Below, piece by piece: positions 35,772-43,167 of a stretch of 49,311 bases of DNA (positions are counted from its first letter, which is position 1; every line of letters begins with the position of its first letter). The translations under genes were made by a program, and so were the position numbers. This DNA comes from a virus. The DNA lies in the IMG/VR virus record IMGVR_UViG_3300022918_000171, positions 1 to 49,311 of that record; one strand, written 5' to 3'. The notes beneath the pieces are model-generated. The model searched no databases, had not been told where the DNA came from, and saw nothing but the letters and a program-made list of their open reading frames with translations.

Positions 35772-37264
35772 ATAAAATAGTTATTATAAATAATAAGACT
35801 TGTAAATTAGAATTAGATGATGAAAAAATCTTAAACAAAATTAAGTATGAACTCTCATTTATACAAGAAGGTTATCAATACAGTGTAATGCATAAAGAGC
35901 ATTCTTGGGATGGTAGAGTTTTCCTTATAAAGAATAAAAACAATTCTTTTAATTACCCACTCTTAAAAAGAGTAAAAACTCTATTAGATACACACAAAGT
36001 AATCTACGATATAGAAGATAATCGAAAACCATTTATTAAATCCAACCCATTAGATATATCAAAACGATTAAAAGAAATTGGGATGATTCCGAGAGATTAT
36101 CAACAAGATGTCTGTAATTTGATTAGTCAAAATGATAATGGTATATGCAGATTAGCTACGGCTTCTGGTAAAACAATGTTATCAGCATTGGCAGCAGCAA
36201 ATGAAAACAAGCACACACTAATTCTAACAATAGGAATTGATATTTTATATCAATTCCATTCTTTGTATGAAAAAATCTTTAAAGACAATAAAGAAGTTGG
36301 TAAAATAGGTATATGTGGAGATGGTCAAGTTATTATTGGCGACAAATTTACAATAGCAACAACATTCACAATTGGGCGAGCACTAAAGTTATCTAAAAAA
36401 GATATGAAATCTGAAGATAATGATGTCGAGGACGAAAAATTTGATGAAACAAATTCTGAAAAAATATTAGAACTGATTGGTAAAACTCAAATGCTAATAT
36501 TAGATGAATGTCATTGCGGATCTACTGCCACTATGAAGGCAATATATAAAGCATTACCAAATAACGGTATTGAAAAAATAATAGGATTGTCTGGAACTCC
36601 ATTTAGAAATGGGACTGAAGATCTCGAGATAATAAATTATCTTGGTGAAAAAATAGCTGATATATCTTCTTCTTTTTTAATAGAAAAAAATGTCTTACCT
36701 CAACCAATAATTAAATTTATTAATGTTCCATCATTTTCAATGTTTTCTAAAACATATCATGAAATATATAGAGAAAAAATTGTAGATAATAATCTTAGAA
36801 ATAATATGATTTTAAATAACACAAAAGAACTAGTATCAAAAGGTTATAAAACCTTAGTTCTTTTTAAAACAATTGATCATGGTAAAAATTTATTAAAACT
36901 TTTTAAAGAAAATGGCGTTAGGTGTTCTCTTTTATCAGGAAAAGATAAATTTGATAAAAGGAAAAAGGTCAAAGAAGATCTTGAATTGAATAAAATAGAT
37001 GTATTGATATTAAGTACGATAGGTGATATAGGTCTTGATATTCCATGTCTTGCTGGTATGGTTTTGGCTGGTAGCGGAAAATCATTTGTTAGATGTCTTC
37101 AAAGATGTGGAAGAATCTTAAGACCTTTTCCTGGAAAAAAAATAGTTGCCATAGTTGATTTTTATGATGATGTAAGATATCTTAAAGGACATGCCAAAAA
37201 AAGATTAGAAACATATCAATCAGAACCGGGATTTAAATTAATATTACCAAAGAATTTAAAATAA
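35768..37264 (+). CDS. UvsW-like superfamily 2 DNA/RNA helicase
   Basis: This 498-residue protein has an N-terminal ~90 residues resembling the small DNA-binding domain of T4 UvsW (HSWDGRVFLIK), then RDYQQD (Q-like motif). Motif I is LATASGKT (129-136), motif II the DECH box (D246-H249), motif III SGTPFR (275-280), motif V region LILSTIGDIGLDIP, and motif VI LQRCGRILRP. UvsW-type helicases unwind branched DNA and R-loops and move replication from origin-dependent to recombination-dependent initiation. Residues ~210-232 are an acidic insertion. It is the first gene of the replication cluster and overlaps the preceding frame by 4 nt. Confidence 0.85.
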   Translation: MNKIVIINNKTCKLELDDEKILNKIKYELSFIQEGYQYSVMHKEHSWDGRVFLIKNKNNSFNYPLLKRVKTLLDTHKVIYDIEDNRKPFIKSNPLDISKRLKEIGMIPRDYQQDVCNLISQNDNGICRLATASGKTMLSALAAANENKHTLILTIGIDILYQFHSLYEKIFKDNKEVGKIGICGDGQVIIGDKFTIATTFTIGRALKLSKKDMKSEDNDVEDEKFDETNSEKILELIGKTQMLILDECHCGSTATMKAIYKALPNNGIEKIIGLSGTPFRNGTEDLEIINYLGEKIADISSSFLIEKNVLPQPIIKFINVPSFSMFSKTYHEIYREKIVDNNLRNNMILNNTKELVSKGYKTLVLFKTIDHGKNLLKLFKENGVRCSLLSGKDKFDKRKKVKEDLELNKIDVLILSTIGDIGLDIPCLAGMVLAGSGKSFVRCLQRCGRILRPFPGKKIVAIVDFYDDVRYLKGHAKKRLETYQSEPGFKLILPKNLK

Positions 37265-37266
37265 AT

Positions 37267-37860
37267 ATGAATAACAAATTTTCAGACTATGAATTATCAT
37301 CAATACCTAATGATAATTATAGAAAGCTGTTTGATAAATTCAAACGAATAGAAACTGTTCAGGTTTCCGAATGGAAGAAACCTGAAGTGCTTGGATATTT
37401 TTGTAAAAAATATTATGATTACTATCAATCAAAATATAATTTCAAATTTAATACTCCGCAACCATCAAAATGTTTCGAGATTTTTATGGTATCTTCTTTA
37501 GCGGGAAAACTATCATCTGATCCTATCATTTTAAAAAATTATATAGATTGGTCTTTTAAAGAAGTGGTGCCAAAAGCAAAAAGAAAATTAACATCAATAT
37601 CTTTCTTAAATAAAGATGATGTTTTATCATTTTATAAAATGAATGTGCTAAATTTTAGCAGCGCTGTCAAAATAAATAGGGCATCAGAATTAAATGATGA
37701 TGTTAAAAATTTAGTTTCAAAATTCAATTTAAATATAAAGACTTATGGAGAGTTGGCATTTTTATATAATATGGAAAATGCGCCAGATAGTGTCGTAAAT
37801 CTTTTGCATGAAGTTGAAAAATTTGGTATTTCAAAATTAATAATAGAAAGTATAGTATAA
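37267..37860 (+). CDS. Hypothetical protein in the replication cluster
   Basis: This 197-residue protein lies 2 nt after the helicase stop and overlaps the next start by one base. It is basic and aromatic-rich, predicted mostly helical (e.g. YFCKKYYDYYQSKYNFKF, then KLIIESIV at the C-terminus), with no cysteine cluster or membrane segment. No motif I recognise. Its position between a UvsW-like helicase and the loader/replicative helicase suggests an accessory replication or recombination protein; a helicase-loader analogue such as T4 gp59 is one possibility but nothing in the sequence proves it. Confidence 0.6.
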   Translation: MNNKFSDYELSSIPNDNYRKLFDKFKRIETVQVSEWKKPEVLGYFCKKYYDYYQSKYNFKFNTPQPSKCFEIFMVSSLAGKLSSDPIILKNYIDWSFKEVVPKAKRKLTSISFLNKDDVLSFYKMNVLNFSSAVKINRASELNDDVKNLVSKFNLNIKTYGELAFLYNMENAPDSVVNLLHEVEKFGISKLIIESIV

Positions 37861-38216
37861 TGGAAATAGAAAAAGGTTTTTACGTCAAGTGTTTTTTAAA
37901 GAACGGGTTTGCTGTTGAAGGAATAGTTATTGCTTGGTCAGATGAAGAAATTGAAATTGAATGTATAATTGATAATTCAATTACTTTAATTCATAATCCA
38001 AAAGAACAATTAGTTATAACTAAAATTTCTTTAAAAGATCCTCAAGAGGTAATGAATAAAAATAAAAAGATTAGTCAATCTATTGAAGATAAAAATGATT
38101 TACAGGATGTCGCTATAGATGATGAAGAGGAAAATAATTTTCCCAAAGAATATAAAGAAGTAGGGCAGGTTGCTTATGGCTATCCAGGATTTTTCAAAGA
38201 CCAAAGCGCTAAATAA
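37860..38216 (+). CDS. Small Sm-like-fold candidate protein
   Basis: This 118-residue protein has residues ~5-57 in an Sm/Hfq-like five-strand order: GFYVKCFLKNGFAVEGIVIA (Sm1-like, with G and NG turn), a short polar turn, IEIECIID, then ITLIHNPKEQLVITKI. The remaining C-terminal half is acidic and probably disordered (DDEEENNF). It begins at TAATG with the previous gene, and its end overlaps the loader gene start by about 40 nt in another frame. Hfq and LSm proteins bind RNA as rings; a role in RNA handling is suggested only by the pattern. Other small beta-barrels (SH3-like, Tudor) would look similar. Confidence 0.5.
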   Translation: MEIEKGFYVKCFLKNGFAVEGIVIAWSDEEIEIECIIDNSITLIHNPKEQLVITKISLKDPQEVMNKNKKISQSIEDKNDLQDVAIDDEEENNFPKEYKEVGQVAYGYPGFFKDQSAK

Positions 38217-38886
38217 TATTCCATCTAAAAAATTAGATGAAGTAATAGCGAGCATTAATGTATCAGATGATACAGATTTAAATAAAAATAAAAAAGTCAA
38301 TATAGTTAATAGGTACTATGATAGCAATATTCCAATTGAATATTGGAAATTTAAAATGGATAAAGACTTCTCTGGAGATCCAAGGTTATTAGAAAAATAT
38401 AATCAATATACATTAGATATTAAAAACACATATTTTAATGGAAAATCATTATGTGTCGCAGGCACCCATGGTGGTGGTAAGACTACAGTTTTATCTTGCG
38501 TCCTTAAATTAGCAACACTAAAAGGTTATAGTTGTCTATATACAACTATGGTTGATATAGTGTCTGCTTTAACTCAATCTGATAGTGATGAAAAATCAGC
38601 AGCCAAAAGAGAATTAACAATGGTCGATTTTTTATTCATTGATGAATTGGATTATCGTTTTTTTAATTCTGATAATGCTAAAGATCTATATGGAAGAACA
38701 TTTGAAACAATATTGAGAGCGCGTTTGCAAAACAAGTTGCCAACTTTATTGGCGACCAATTCTCCAAACGTGAAAGAAAATTTCATATCCTTATTTAAAG
38801 ATAGTTTGGGATCTTTGCTTAATAGGGTTGAAATGTTTTCTGTAATGCCTGGTGAAGATTTTAGAAAGAAAATGGTGGAAAAGTGA
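38176..38886 (+). CDS. DnaC/IstB-like AAA+ helicase-loader ATPase
   Basis: I take the ATG at 38176 (236 residues), spaced 6 nt from AGG at 38167-38169; a TTG at 38170 would add two residues. Walker A is GTHGGGKTT (96-104), Walker B FLFIDELD (152-159), and sensor 1 is LLATNSP (about 193-199). A C-terminal NRVEM segment supplies the arginine-finger region of DnaC-like ATPases. The first ~85 residues are variable and lack the cysteine cluster of some DnaC relatives. It lies directly upstream of the DnaB-like helicase (GTGA overlap), so loading that helicase onto DNA is the natural inference. Overlap with the Sm-like gene is unusually long (41 nt) for this region. Confidence 0.8.
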   Translation: MAIQDFSKTKALNNIPSKKLDEVIASINVSDDTDLNKNKKVNIVNRYYDSNIPIEYWKFKMDKDFSGDPRLLEKYNQYTLDIKNTYFNGKSLCVAGTHGGGKTTVLSCVLKLATLKGYSCLYTTMVDIVSALTQSDSDEKSAAKRELTMVDFLFIDELDYRFFNSDNAKDLYGRTFETILRARLQNKLPTLLATNSPNVKENFISLFKDSLGSLLNRVEMFSVMPGEDFRKKMVEK

Positions 38887-40268
38887 GTTCATTTGAAGAT
38901 TTAGATTTAGTTATATTAAAAGGGTTAATATCAGATAAAGATAAAGCGACATCATTTGTTTATGAGAATGCAGATGCGAAACTTTTCAGTCCTGATGTTT
39001 GGGCGTTTGCAAATATCGCAATGTCTTATATTAGAACATATAAAGAAGTCCCTACATTACAAGCTATTTGTGATAAGTTAAAAAAAGATGGAAAAGAAAG
39101 AGCTATTGATGGAATAAAAAACATTTGGTCAAAACTTGAATCAACAGAAATGTTGCCACAAGAATTCGCATTCAATGTTGATAAACTAAAAGATAGATAT
39201 CGGGAGAGAGAATTATCATCTTTAAAAGAGAGACTTACAGGCGCTAATGCAGAAACTGCAGTTAAAGATATTCAATCAACATTACAAAAAATACAGCAAT
39301 CTAAAAATGTTCAAACTTTTGAAAATAAAAGTGTAAGAGATTATCTTCCTACATTTACTGAAAAATTTAAATCCAAAAGAGATAATCCAAATTTTGAACA
39401 TGGTTTGAAAACTGGTTTTAGTTATATAGACATAGCTACTAACGGTTTAAGAGAAGCTGATTTTATTTTATGCGCAGGAAGCTCTGGCGCCGGAAAAAGT
39501 ATTTTAATGAATTCTCTATCTACTTCTATATGGTTGGGAGAAAACAAAATAACTGATACTACATTTAAAAAGGGAGCCGATTGTATATATTTTAGTTTAG
39601 AGATGCCTTATGAAGATTGTTTCTTTAGGTTTCTTTCAGGTCTTGCTGGAGTACCTTCACGATCTATTGAAAACGCAAAACTTACGAAAGAAGAGTTTGG
39701 CAAAATAAAACAAGCATTGGATTTTATTAAAAGATATCCTTATGATTTTAAAATTGTAGATTTATCTGATCCTAATTGTAATGATTTAGACGTTGTCTTA
39801 GAAGAAGATGGAAAGCATTATGATTTAATTACGGTAGATTATTTAAATATTATGCAATCCAATAGCGGAAAACAAGAAAGCGATCATTTAATGCAAGGCG
39901 CTATTTCTTATGAACTAAGAATGTTAGCAAGAAAACATAAGTCTATTATGCTAACTGGAAACCAATTAAATAGAGCTACGGGCGGTGGAGAAAAAATTGG
40001 TCTTCATAGACTTTCACGAGCAGGACAAATTGCTACCAACTGTACACTAATTATGCAAATTGAAGATCGTGAAAATGAGTCAAAATATTCTGATATGTCT
40101 ATTCATATTATTAAAAATAGAAGAGGTGCTAAAGGAAGCTTCTCTATGCTTAAAAATCTTGCTTGCTCAACTCTTACAGATATTCCTGTAGAAGAAGATG
40201 ATTTTAATAAAAACGAATTCACAGATTTAGAAGACATCTCTGAAGATGTTGATGGTTTGGATTTTTAA
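38883..40268 (+). CDS. DnaB-like replicative helicase
   Basis: This 461-residue protein starts at GTG 38883, overlapping the loader's TGA. Residues ~1-110 form a helical N-domain (DLDLVILKGLISDKDKATSF) like DnaB/gp41. A linker helix follows, then a RecA-like core: TGFSYIDIATNGL (177-189), Walker A GSSGAGKS (199-206), YFSLEMPYED (236-245) with the catalytic Glu, LITVDYLNIM as Walker B, LTGNQLNRA, and an RNRRGAKGSF-type tail (written KNRRGAKGSF). It should unwind DNA 5'-3' at the fork as a hexamer, fuelled by NTP. T4 gp41 is the functional counterpart. The acidic last ~30 residues may contact partners. Confidence 0.87.
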   Translation: MSSFEDLDLVILKGLISDKDKATSFVYENADAKLFSPDVWAFANIAMSYIRTYKEVPTLQAICDKLKKDGKERAIDGIKNIWSKLESTEMLPQEFAFNVDKLKDRYRERELSSLKERLTGANAETAVKDIQSTLQKIQQSKNVQTFENKSVRDYLPTFTEKFKSKRDNPNFEHGLKTGFSYIDIATNGLREADFILCAGSSGAGKSILMNSLSTSIWLGENKITDTTFKKGADCIYFSLEMPYEDCFFRFLSGLAGVPSRSIENAKLTKEEFGKIKQALDFIKRYPYDFKIVDLSDPNCNDLDVVLEEDGKHYDLITVDYLNIMQSNSGKQESDHLMQGAISYELRMLARKHKSIMLTGNQLNRATGGGEKIGLHRLSRAGQIATNCTLIMQIEDRENESKYSDMSIHIIKNRRGAKGSFSMLKNLACSTLTDIPVEEDDFNKNEFTDLEDISEDVDGLDF

Positions 40269-40270
40269 AC

Positions 40271-40453
40271 ATGAGTCAAAGTAAAACAATTATTGCGGAG
40301 GCGGTGCGCTGCGAAGTAGATGAAGACAGTGGAAAGTTTTACATTGTTTTTGAAGTTTTGGATCCTGTATTTAAATTAAAGTTAAAAAAAGAATGGGTTA
40401 ATGATATAGAATTCGAAATGGTAGGTAAGACCTTGACACTGGGTGAAGAATGA
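40271..40453 (+). CDS. Small hypothetical protein
   Basis: This 60-residue protein starts 2 nt after the helicase stop and ends in an ATGA overlap with the next gene. The sequence is beta-rich and charged (SKTIIAEAVRCEVDEDSGKF then YIVFEVLDPVFKLKLKKEW). One cysteine, no membrane segment. No family recognised. The overlap arrangement on both sides is the main support for it being real. Confidence 0.5.
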   Translation: MSQSKTIIAEAVRCEVDEDSGKFYIVFEVLDPVFKLKLKKEWVNDIEFEMVGKTLTLGEE

Positions 40454-40758
40454 TTATATTACACATGTTGGCGATTTTTGGAATGACCTTCGCTTTGAAG
40501 GAATTGGATGGTCCTTTTAATATTATTTCTAGATTTAGAAATCTTCTTTTTAGAACAAAATATATAAAAACTTTTTTCTATAAATTATTTGAATGTTATT
40601 ATTGTTTAGGTATGTGGTCTTCAGCAATTGTTTATTTAATTGCTACACCTTTTATTTTATTTTCTTATAGAAATCTTGTTATATATTGTTTTGCCGGAGC
40701 GATAACTTGCATTATTTTATCAGCTTTGCTAACTAAACTTTACGAAGAAAGTGTATAA
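40450..40758 (+). CDS. Small membrane protein with CxxCxGxW motif (DUF1360-like)
   Basis: This 102-residue protein has an N-terminal hydrophobic stretch (about 1-15) and two clearer membrane segments at about 52-72 and 78-95. Between the charged loop and the second segment is FECYYCLGMWSS, a C-x2-C-x-G-x-W pattern that I associate with the DUF1360 family of small membrane proteins. Function of that family is unknown. It sits among DNA-replication and zinc-ribbon genes and is translationally coupled to the 60-residue gene in front. The two cysteines could bind metal or form a disulfide. Confidence 0.6.
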   Translation: MIILHMLAIFGMTFALKELDGPFNIISRFRNLLFRTKYIKTFFYKLFECYYCLGMWSSAIVYLIATPFILFSYRNLVIYCFAGAITCIILSALLTKLYEESV

Positions 40759-40761
40759 TAC

Positions 40762-41073
40762 ATGCCCACCTACAACCACATTTGTAATTCCGAAGAATGT
40801 CAGCATGAATTTGAAGATTTTTATTCCATAACAAAAGATCCTCCAACCACTTGTCCGAAATGCAACAAAGAAACTGTTGTTAGAGTTATTTCCGACAATA
40901 GTTCCCGAGGTATAGTAGAACTTACAGGACAAGAATATAAAGATAAAGTTATGGCTGACGCATCTAAACTTAAGAAGGATGCGCAAAAATCAGAACGCGT
41001 CTATTCAAACCTTTTAGGTGAAACTAAATATGAAGCTTTAACTAAACAGTTAGATAAAAATAAAAAGAAATAA
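40762..41073 (+). CDS. FmdB-type zinc-ribbon protein, first copy
   Basis: This 103-residue protein begins MPTYNHICNS, the typical FmdB start (MPTYxYxC). Zinc ligands are C8 and C13 (C-x4-C) and CPKC at 31-34. After residue 45 it is charged and helical (KYEALTKQLDKNKKK at the end). FmdB-like ribbons are common in phages and are thought to act as small regulators or scaffolds, but no function is established. A strong hairpin follows it, so it likely ends a transcription unit. It is longer at the C-terminus than the second copy. Confidence 0.8.
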   Translation: MPTYNHICNSEECQHEFEDFYSITKDPPTTCPKCNKETVVRVISDNSSRGIVELTGQEYKDKVMADASKLKKDAQKSERVYSNLLGETKYEALTKQLDKNKKK

Positions 41074-41090
41074 AATTCTATTGATTGATT

Positions 41091-41127
41091 AAAAGAAGAA
41101 TGTCAAACATTGACATTTTTCTTTTTG
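41091..41127 (+). terminator. Strong hairpin with T-rich arm (terminator candidate)
   Basis: A 16-bp stem pairs 41091-41106 (AAAAGAAGAATGTCAA) with 41110-41125 (TTGACATTTTTCTTTT) around a 3-nt loop, with a single G-T pair. The descending arm is itself T-rich and is followed by one more T before G. It is placed 18 nt after the FmdB gene stop. In a + strand transcript this should end or pause RNA polymerase, but the T-run is interrupted by one C. Confidence 0.6.
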
Positions 41128-41137
41128 TGTGTAAATT
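41110..41137 (+). promoter_or_regulatory. Sigma70-type promoter candidate overlapping the hairpin
   Basis: TTGACA (41110-41115, consensus -35) is followed after 16 nt by TAAATT (41132-41137, 4 of 6 matches to TATAAT). It would transcribe the second zinc ribbon, the 46-residue protein, the sigma factor and nrdBA. The -35 lies inside the descending arm of the hairpin, so termination and restart would be combined at one place. Consensus -35 hexamers are rare by chance in such AT-rich sequence. Confidence 0.45.
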
Positions 41138-41160
41138 GTATACCTACGCAAAGGAAAAAC

Positions 41161-41352
41161 ATGGCAACTTATATTTATAAATGTGAAACTCACGGAGAAT
41201 TTGAAGCGGAGCACTCTATCAAAGATAAATTAGAAGAATGTCCTCATTGTAAAGCAGAAGGAAAAGAAAATGTTCCTGTCGAGCGATTAATTGCAGGAGG
41301 CTCTTCATTCATTCTTCAGGGGTCCGGTTGGGCATCAACTGGATACAGTTGA
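41161..41352 (+). CDS. FmdB-type zinc-ribbon protein, second copy
   Basis: I start at the ATG at 41161 (63 residues) because AAGGA (41151-41155) precedes it and the product begins MATYIYKCETHGEF, a typical FmdB start. A longer in-frame reading from 41110 would begin in the hairpin. Ligands are C8, H11 and CPHC at 27-30, so one knuckle is C-x2-H rather than C-x2-C. The tail SSFILQGSGWASTGYS matches the usual FmdB ending (FxLxGxGW). Its stop overlaps the following small gene (TGATG). Confidence 0.82.
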   Translation: MATYIYKCETHGEFEAEHSIKDKLEECPHCKAEGKENVPVERLIAGGSSFILQGSGWASTGYS

Positions 41353-41492
41353 TGAATAAATTAGAAAAACAAACACTTAAAAAAGTAATAGATTTATTAA
41401 AATTAATATCATCTTCTGATGACCAAGAAATAAGAAATGCCGTGATTGAAAGCGTCGTAGAAATTTTAGAAGAAGAGATTTTAAAAAATTAA
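41352..41492 (+). CDS. Small acidic helical protein (46 residues)
   Basis: This short gene starts at the ATG at 41352, sharing a base with the TGA of the zinc-ribbon gene. The product starts MNKLEKQTLKKVIDLLKLIS and ends VVEILEEEILKN, one or two amphipathic helices with Leu/Ile at heptad-like spacing. Such a peptide could dimerise or bind a partner such as the sigma factor encoded next, but this is speculation. The stop/start overlap is the main evidence that it is expressed. The following 48 nt up to the sigma gene hold nothing I can assign. Confidence 0.5.
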   Translation: MNKLEKQTLKKVIDLLKLISSSDDQEIRNAVIESVVEILEEEILKN

Positions 41493-41540
41493 ATTATTAG
41501 CAATAATGATACATAAACTTACCCCCGAAAGCAAGACCAA

Positions 41541-42170
41541 ATGATAAACATTGAACAGGCAGATAAATTAATGGAAAACTTCGTTAATGCCAGAGAGAAA
41601 TACAATTCTTCTAAATCAAAAACAGATTTAAAAGAGCTTAAAAAGCATGAAGAAATTTGTATTAAAGAATTCGATTATCTTATTAAAATGCGTACAGGTA
41701 AATATAGACTTTTTTCTAATTACGAAGATTTAAATCAAGAAGGGCGCGAAGCCCTTCTTAATGCTATGAAAACATATAAAGCGGATATGGGTAATTGGTT
41801 TGCTTGGGCGCATCAGTATATTCATACAAAGATTTCTCGTGCCGCGAATCAGCATACAACAATACGATACCCACTCAAGGTAGCAAAAGAAATGGCTCCT
41901 CATAAAGAAGTCTTTATGCCAGAAGTTATTGAACAAAATTTTGTACCAGATGCTATCGCAGAAAACAGCGAATTAAAATCAGCAATAGCTGATGCTATTA
42001 ATTTATTAAATGATGAGCAGCAAAAAATAATGTGTATGGCATTTGGATTAGAGGGCGACCGCCCTATGTCAGTAAATAAAATTTGTCGTTCTTTACGAAT
42101 TCCTCGAGCCATTTGTGTAAAAGAAATGGAAAACAGCATTAACGCAATTAAAGAAAATATTAAACTATGA
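41541..42170 (+). CDS. Phage RNA polymerase sigma factor (late-type, gp55-like role)
   Basis: This 209-residue protein shows sigma70 region 2 (SNYEDLNQEGREALLNAMKT at about 59-78, then GNWFAWAHQYIHTKISRAA), a short region-3-like IRYPLKV, and a region 4 helix-turn-helix (LNDEQQKIMCMAFGLEGDR, then MSVNKICRSLRIPRAICVKE, and a final helix). Length fits small alternative sigma factors; T4 gp55 (185 residues) is a functional parallel, directing host polymerase to late promoters. It would recognise a phage-specific -10 element. No clear ribosome site precedes the ATG (CCCCCGAAAGC upstream), so expression may be low or coupled. Confidence 0.8.
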   Translation: MINIEQADKLMENFVNAREKYNSSKSKTDLKELKKHEEICIKEFDYLIKMRTGKYRLFSNYEDLNQEGREALLNAMKTYKADMGNWFAWAHQYIHTKISRAANQHTTIRYPLKVAKEMAPHKEVFMPEVIEQNFVPDAIAENSELKSAIADAINLLNDEQQKIMCMAFGLEGDRPMSVNKICRSLRIPRAICVKEMENSINAIKENIKL

Positions 42171-42186
42171 AACGGAGAATTACTTA

Positions 42187-43167
42187 ATGAGTATCTTAAC
42201 ACCAAGAATGACCTATGCACCTTTTGAATATCCGAAAGCGTATGAATTTTGGGAGCTTCAACAACAATCACATTGGCTTCATTCTGAAATTAATATGGCT
42301 TCTGATATTAATGATTGGAAAATGAATTTAACAGAAACTGAAAAAAATGTAATTGGTTTTATTCTTAAAGGCTTTACTCAATCCGAAGTATTTATTCAAG
42401 AATATTGGGGTCAAATGGTTGGAAAATGGATTAAGAAGCCTGAGGTGCAAATGATGGCAGCAACATTTTCTGCTTTTGAAAGTATACATGCGGTATCGTA
42501 TGCTTATTTAAATCAGTCATTGGGTCTTGAAGATTTTGAAGCTTTTCTTTATGAACCTACGGCAAAAGCTAAAATAGATAGGTTGGTTGAGACAAAGGGA
42601 AAAACAAAACAAGAAATAGCAAGAAGTCTTGCAATATTTTCTGCCTTTAATGAAGGGGTTAATTTATTCTCTTCATTTGCAATCCTTTTGAATTTTTCGA
42701 GATTTAATAAAATGAAAGGTCTTGGTCAGATTATATCTTTTAGTATTAAAGACGAAAGCCTTCACTCAGAAGCGGGAGTATGGCTTTTCAATACTATTGT
42801 TTCAGAGTTTCCAGAAATTTGGACTGATGAATTAAAAAAAGATATTTATGATGCTGCTAGATTGACAATTGAATTGGAAGATGATTTTATTTCAAAAGCA
42901 TTTGCTTCAGGCGATATAGAGGGTCTTACTGAAAAGGATATGAAAAATTTCATTCGCTTTAGAGCTAACACAAAATTAAATGATTTGGGACTTAAAAAAG
43001 TTTGGAAAAATATTGACAAAGAAGCTTTGGATAAAATGAGTTGGTTCGATGTTTTATCCGGTGGAACATCGCACGGTGATTTTTTCGCATCTAGAGTTTC
43101 TGATTATTCTCGTGGCACAATAGATTTTTCTAATATATGGGACGAAGAAGAGGTAAAAGATAAATGA
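42187..43167 (+). CDS. nrdB: Ribonucleotide reductase class I, beta subunit
   Basis: This 326-residue protein has a ribosome site CGGAG (42173-42177) before the ATG. Helical metal-binding core: E98 and H101 in AFESIHAVSYAYL, E156 in FNEGVNLFSSF, E190 and H193 in KDESLHSEAG. The radical tyrosine is Y105, at the +7 position from E98 as in E. coli (E115/Y122). The first ligand, 31 residues before E98, is E67 rather than the Asp of standard class Ia enzymes. It forms the diiron/dimetal subunit that generates the radical for the alpha subunit, giving dNTPs for phage replication. It overlaps nrdA by 4 nt (ATGA). Confidence 0.9.
   Translation: MSILTPRMTYAPFEYPKAYEFWELQQQSHWLHSEINMASDINDWKMNLTETEKNVIGFILKGFTQSEVFIQEYWGQMVGKWIKKPEVQMMAATFSAFESIHAVSYAYLNQSLGLEDFEAFLYEPTAKAKIDRLVETKGKTKQEIARSLAIFSAFNEGVNLFSSFAILLNFSRFNKMKGLGQIISFSIKDESLHSEAGVWLFNTIVSEFPEIWTDELKKDIYDAARLTIELEDDFISKAFASGDIEGLTEKDMKNFIRFRANTKLNDLGLKKVWKNIDKEALDKMSWFDVLSGGTSHGDFFASRVSDYSRGTIDFSNIWDEEEVKDK

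Noticed and set aside
37267-37860. T4 gp59-type helicase loader.
   Set aside because: Position would fit, but I see no specific sequence feature, and a DnaC-like loader is encoded nearby.
40754-40759. TATAAT hexamer just before the first FmdB gene.
   Set aside because: No -35 at 16-18 nt, it overlaps the previous stop codon, and the transcript would start inside the gene. Such hexamers are common at this base composition.
41110-41160. Upstream extension of the second FmdB gene (reading from 41110).
   Set aside because: The extension begins inside the hairpin and lacks a ribosome site, while ATG 41161 has AAGGA and a family-typical N-terminus.
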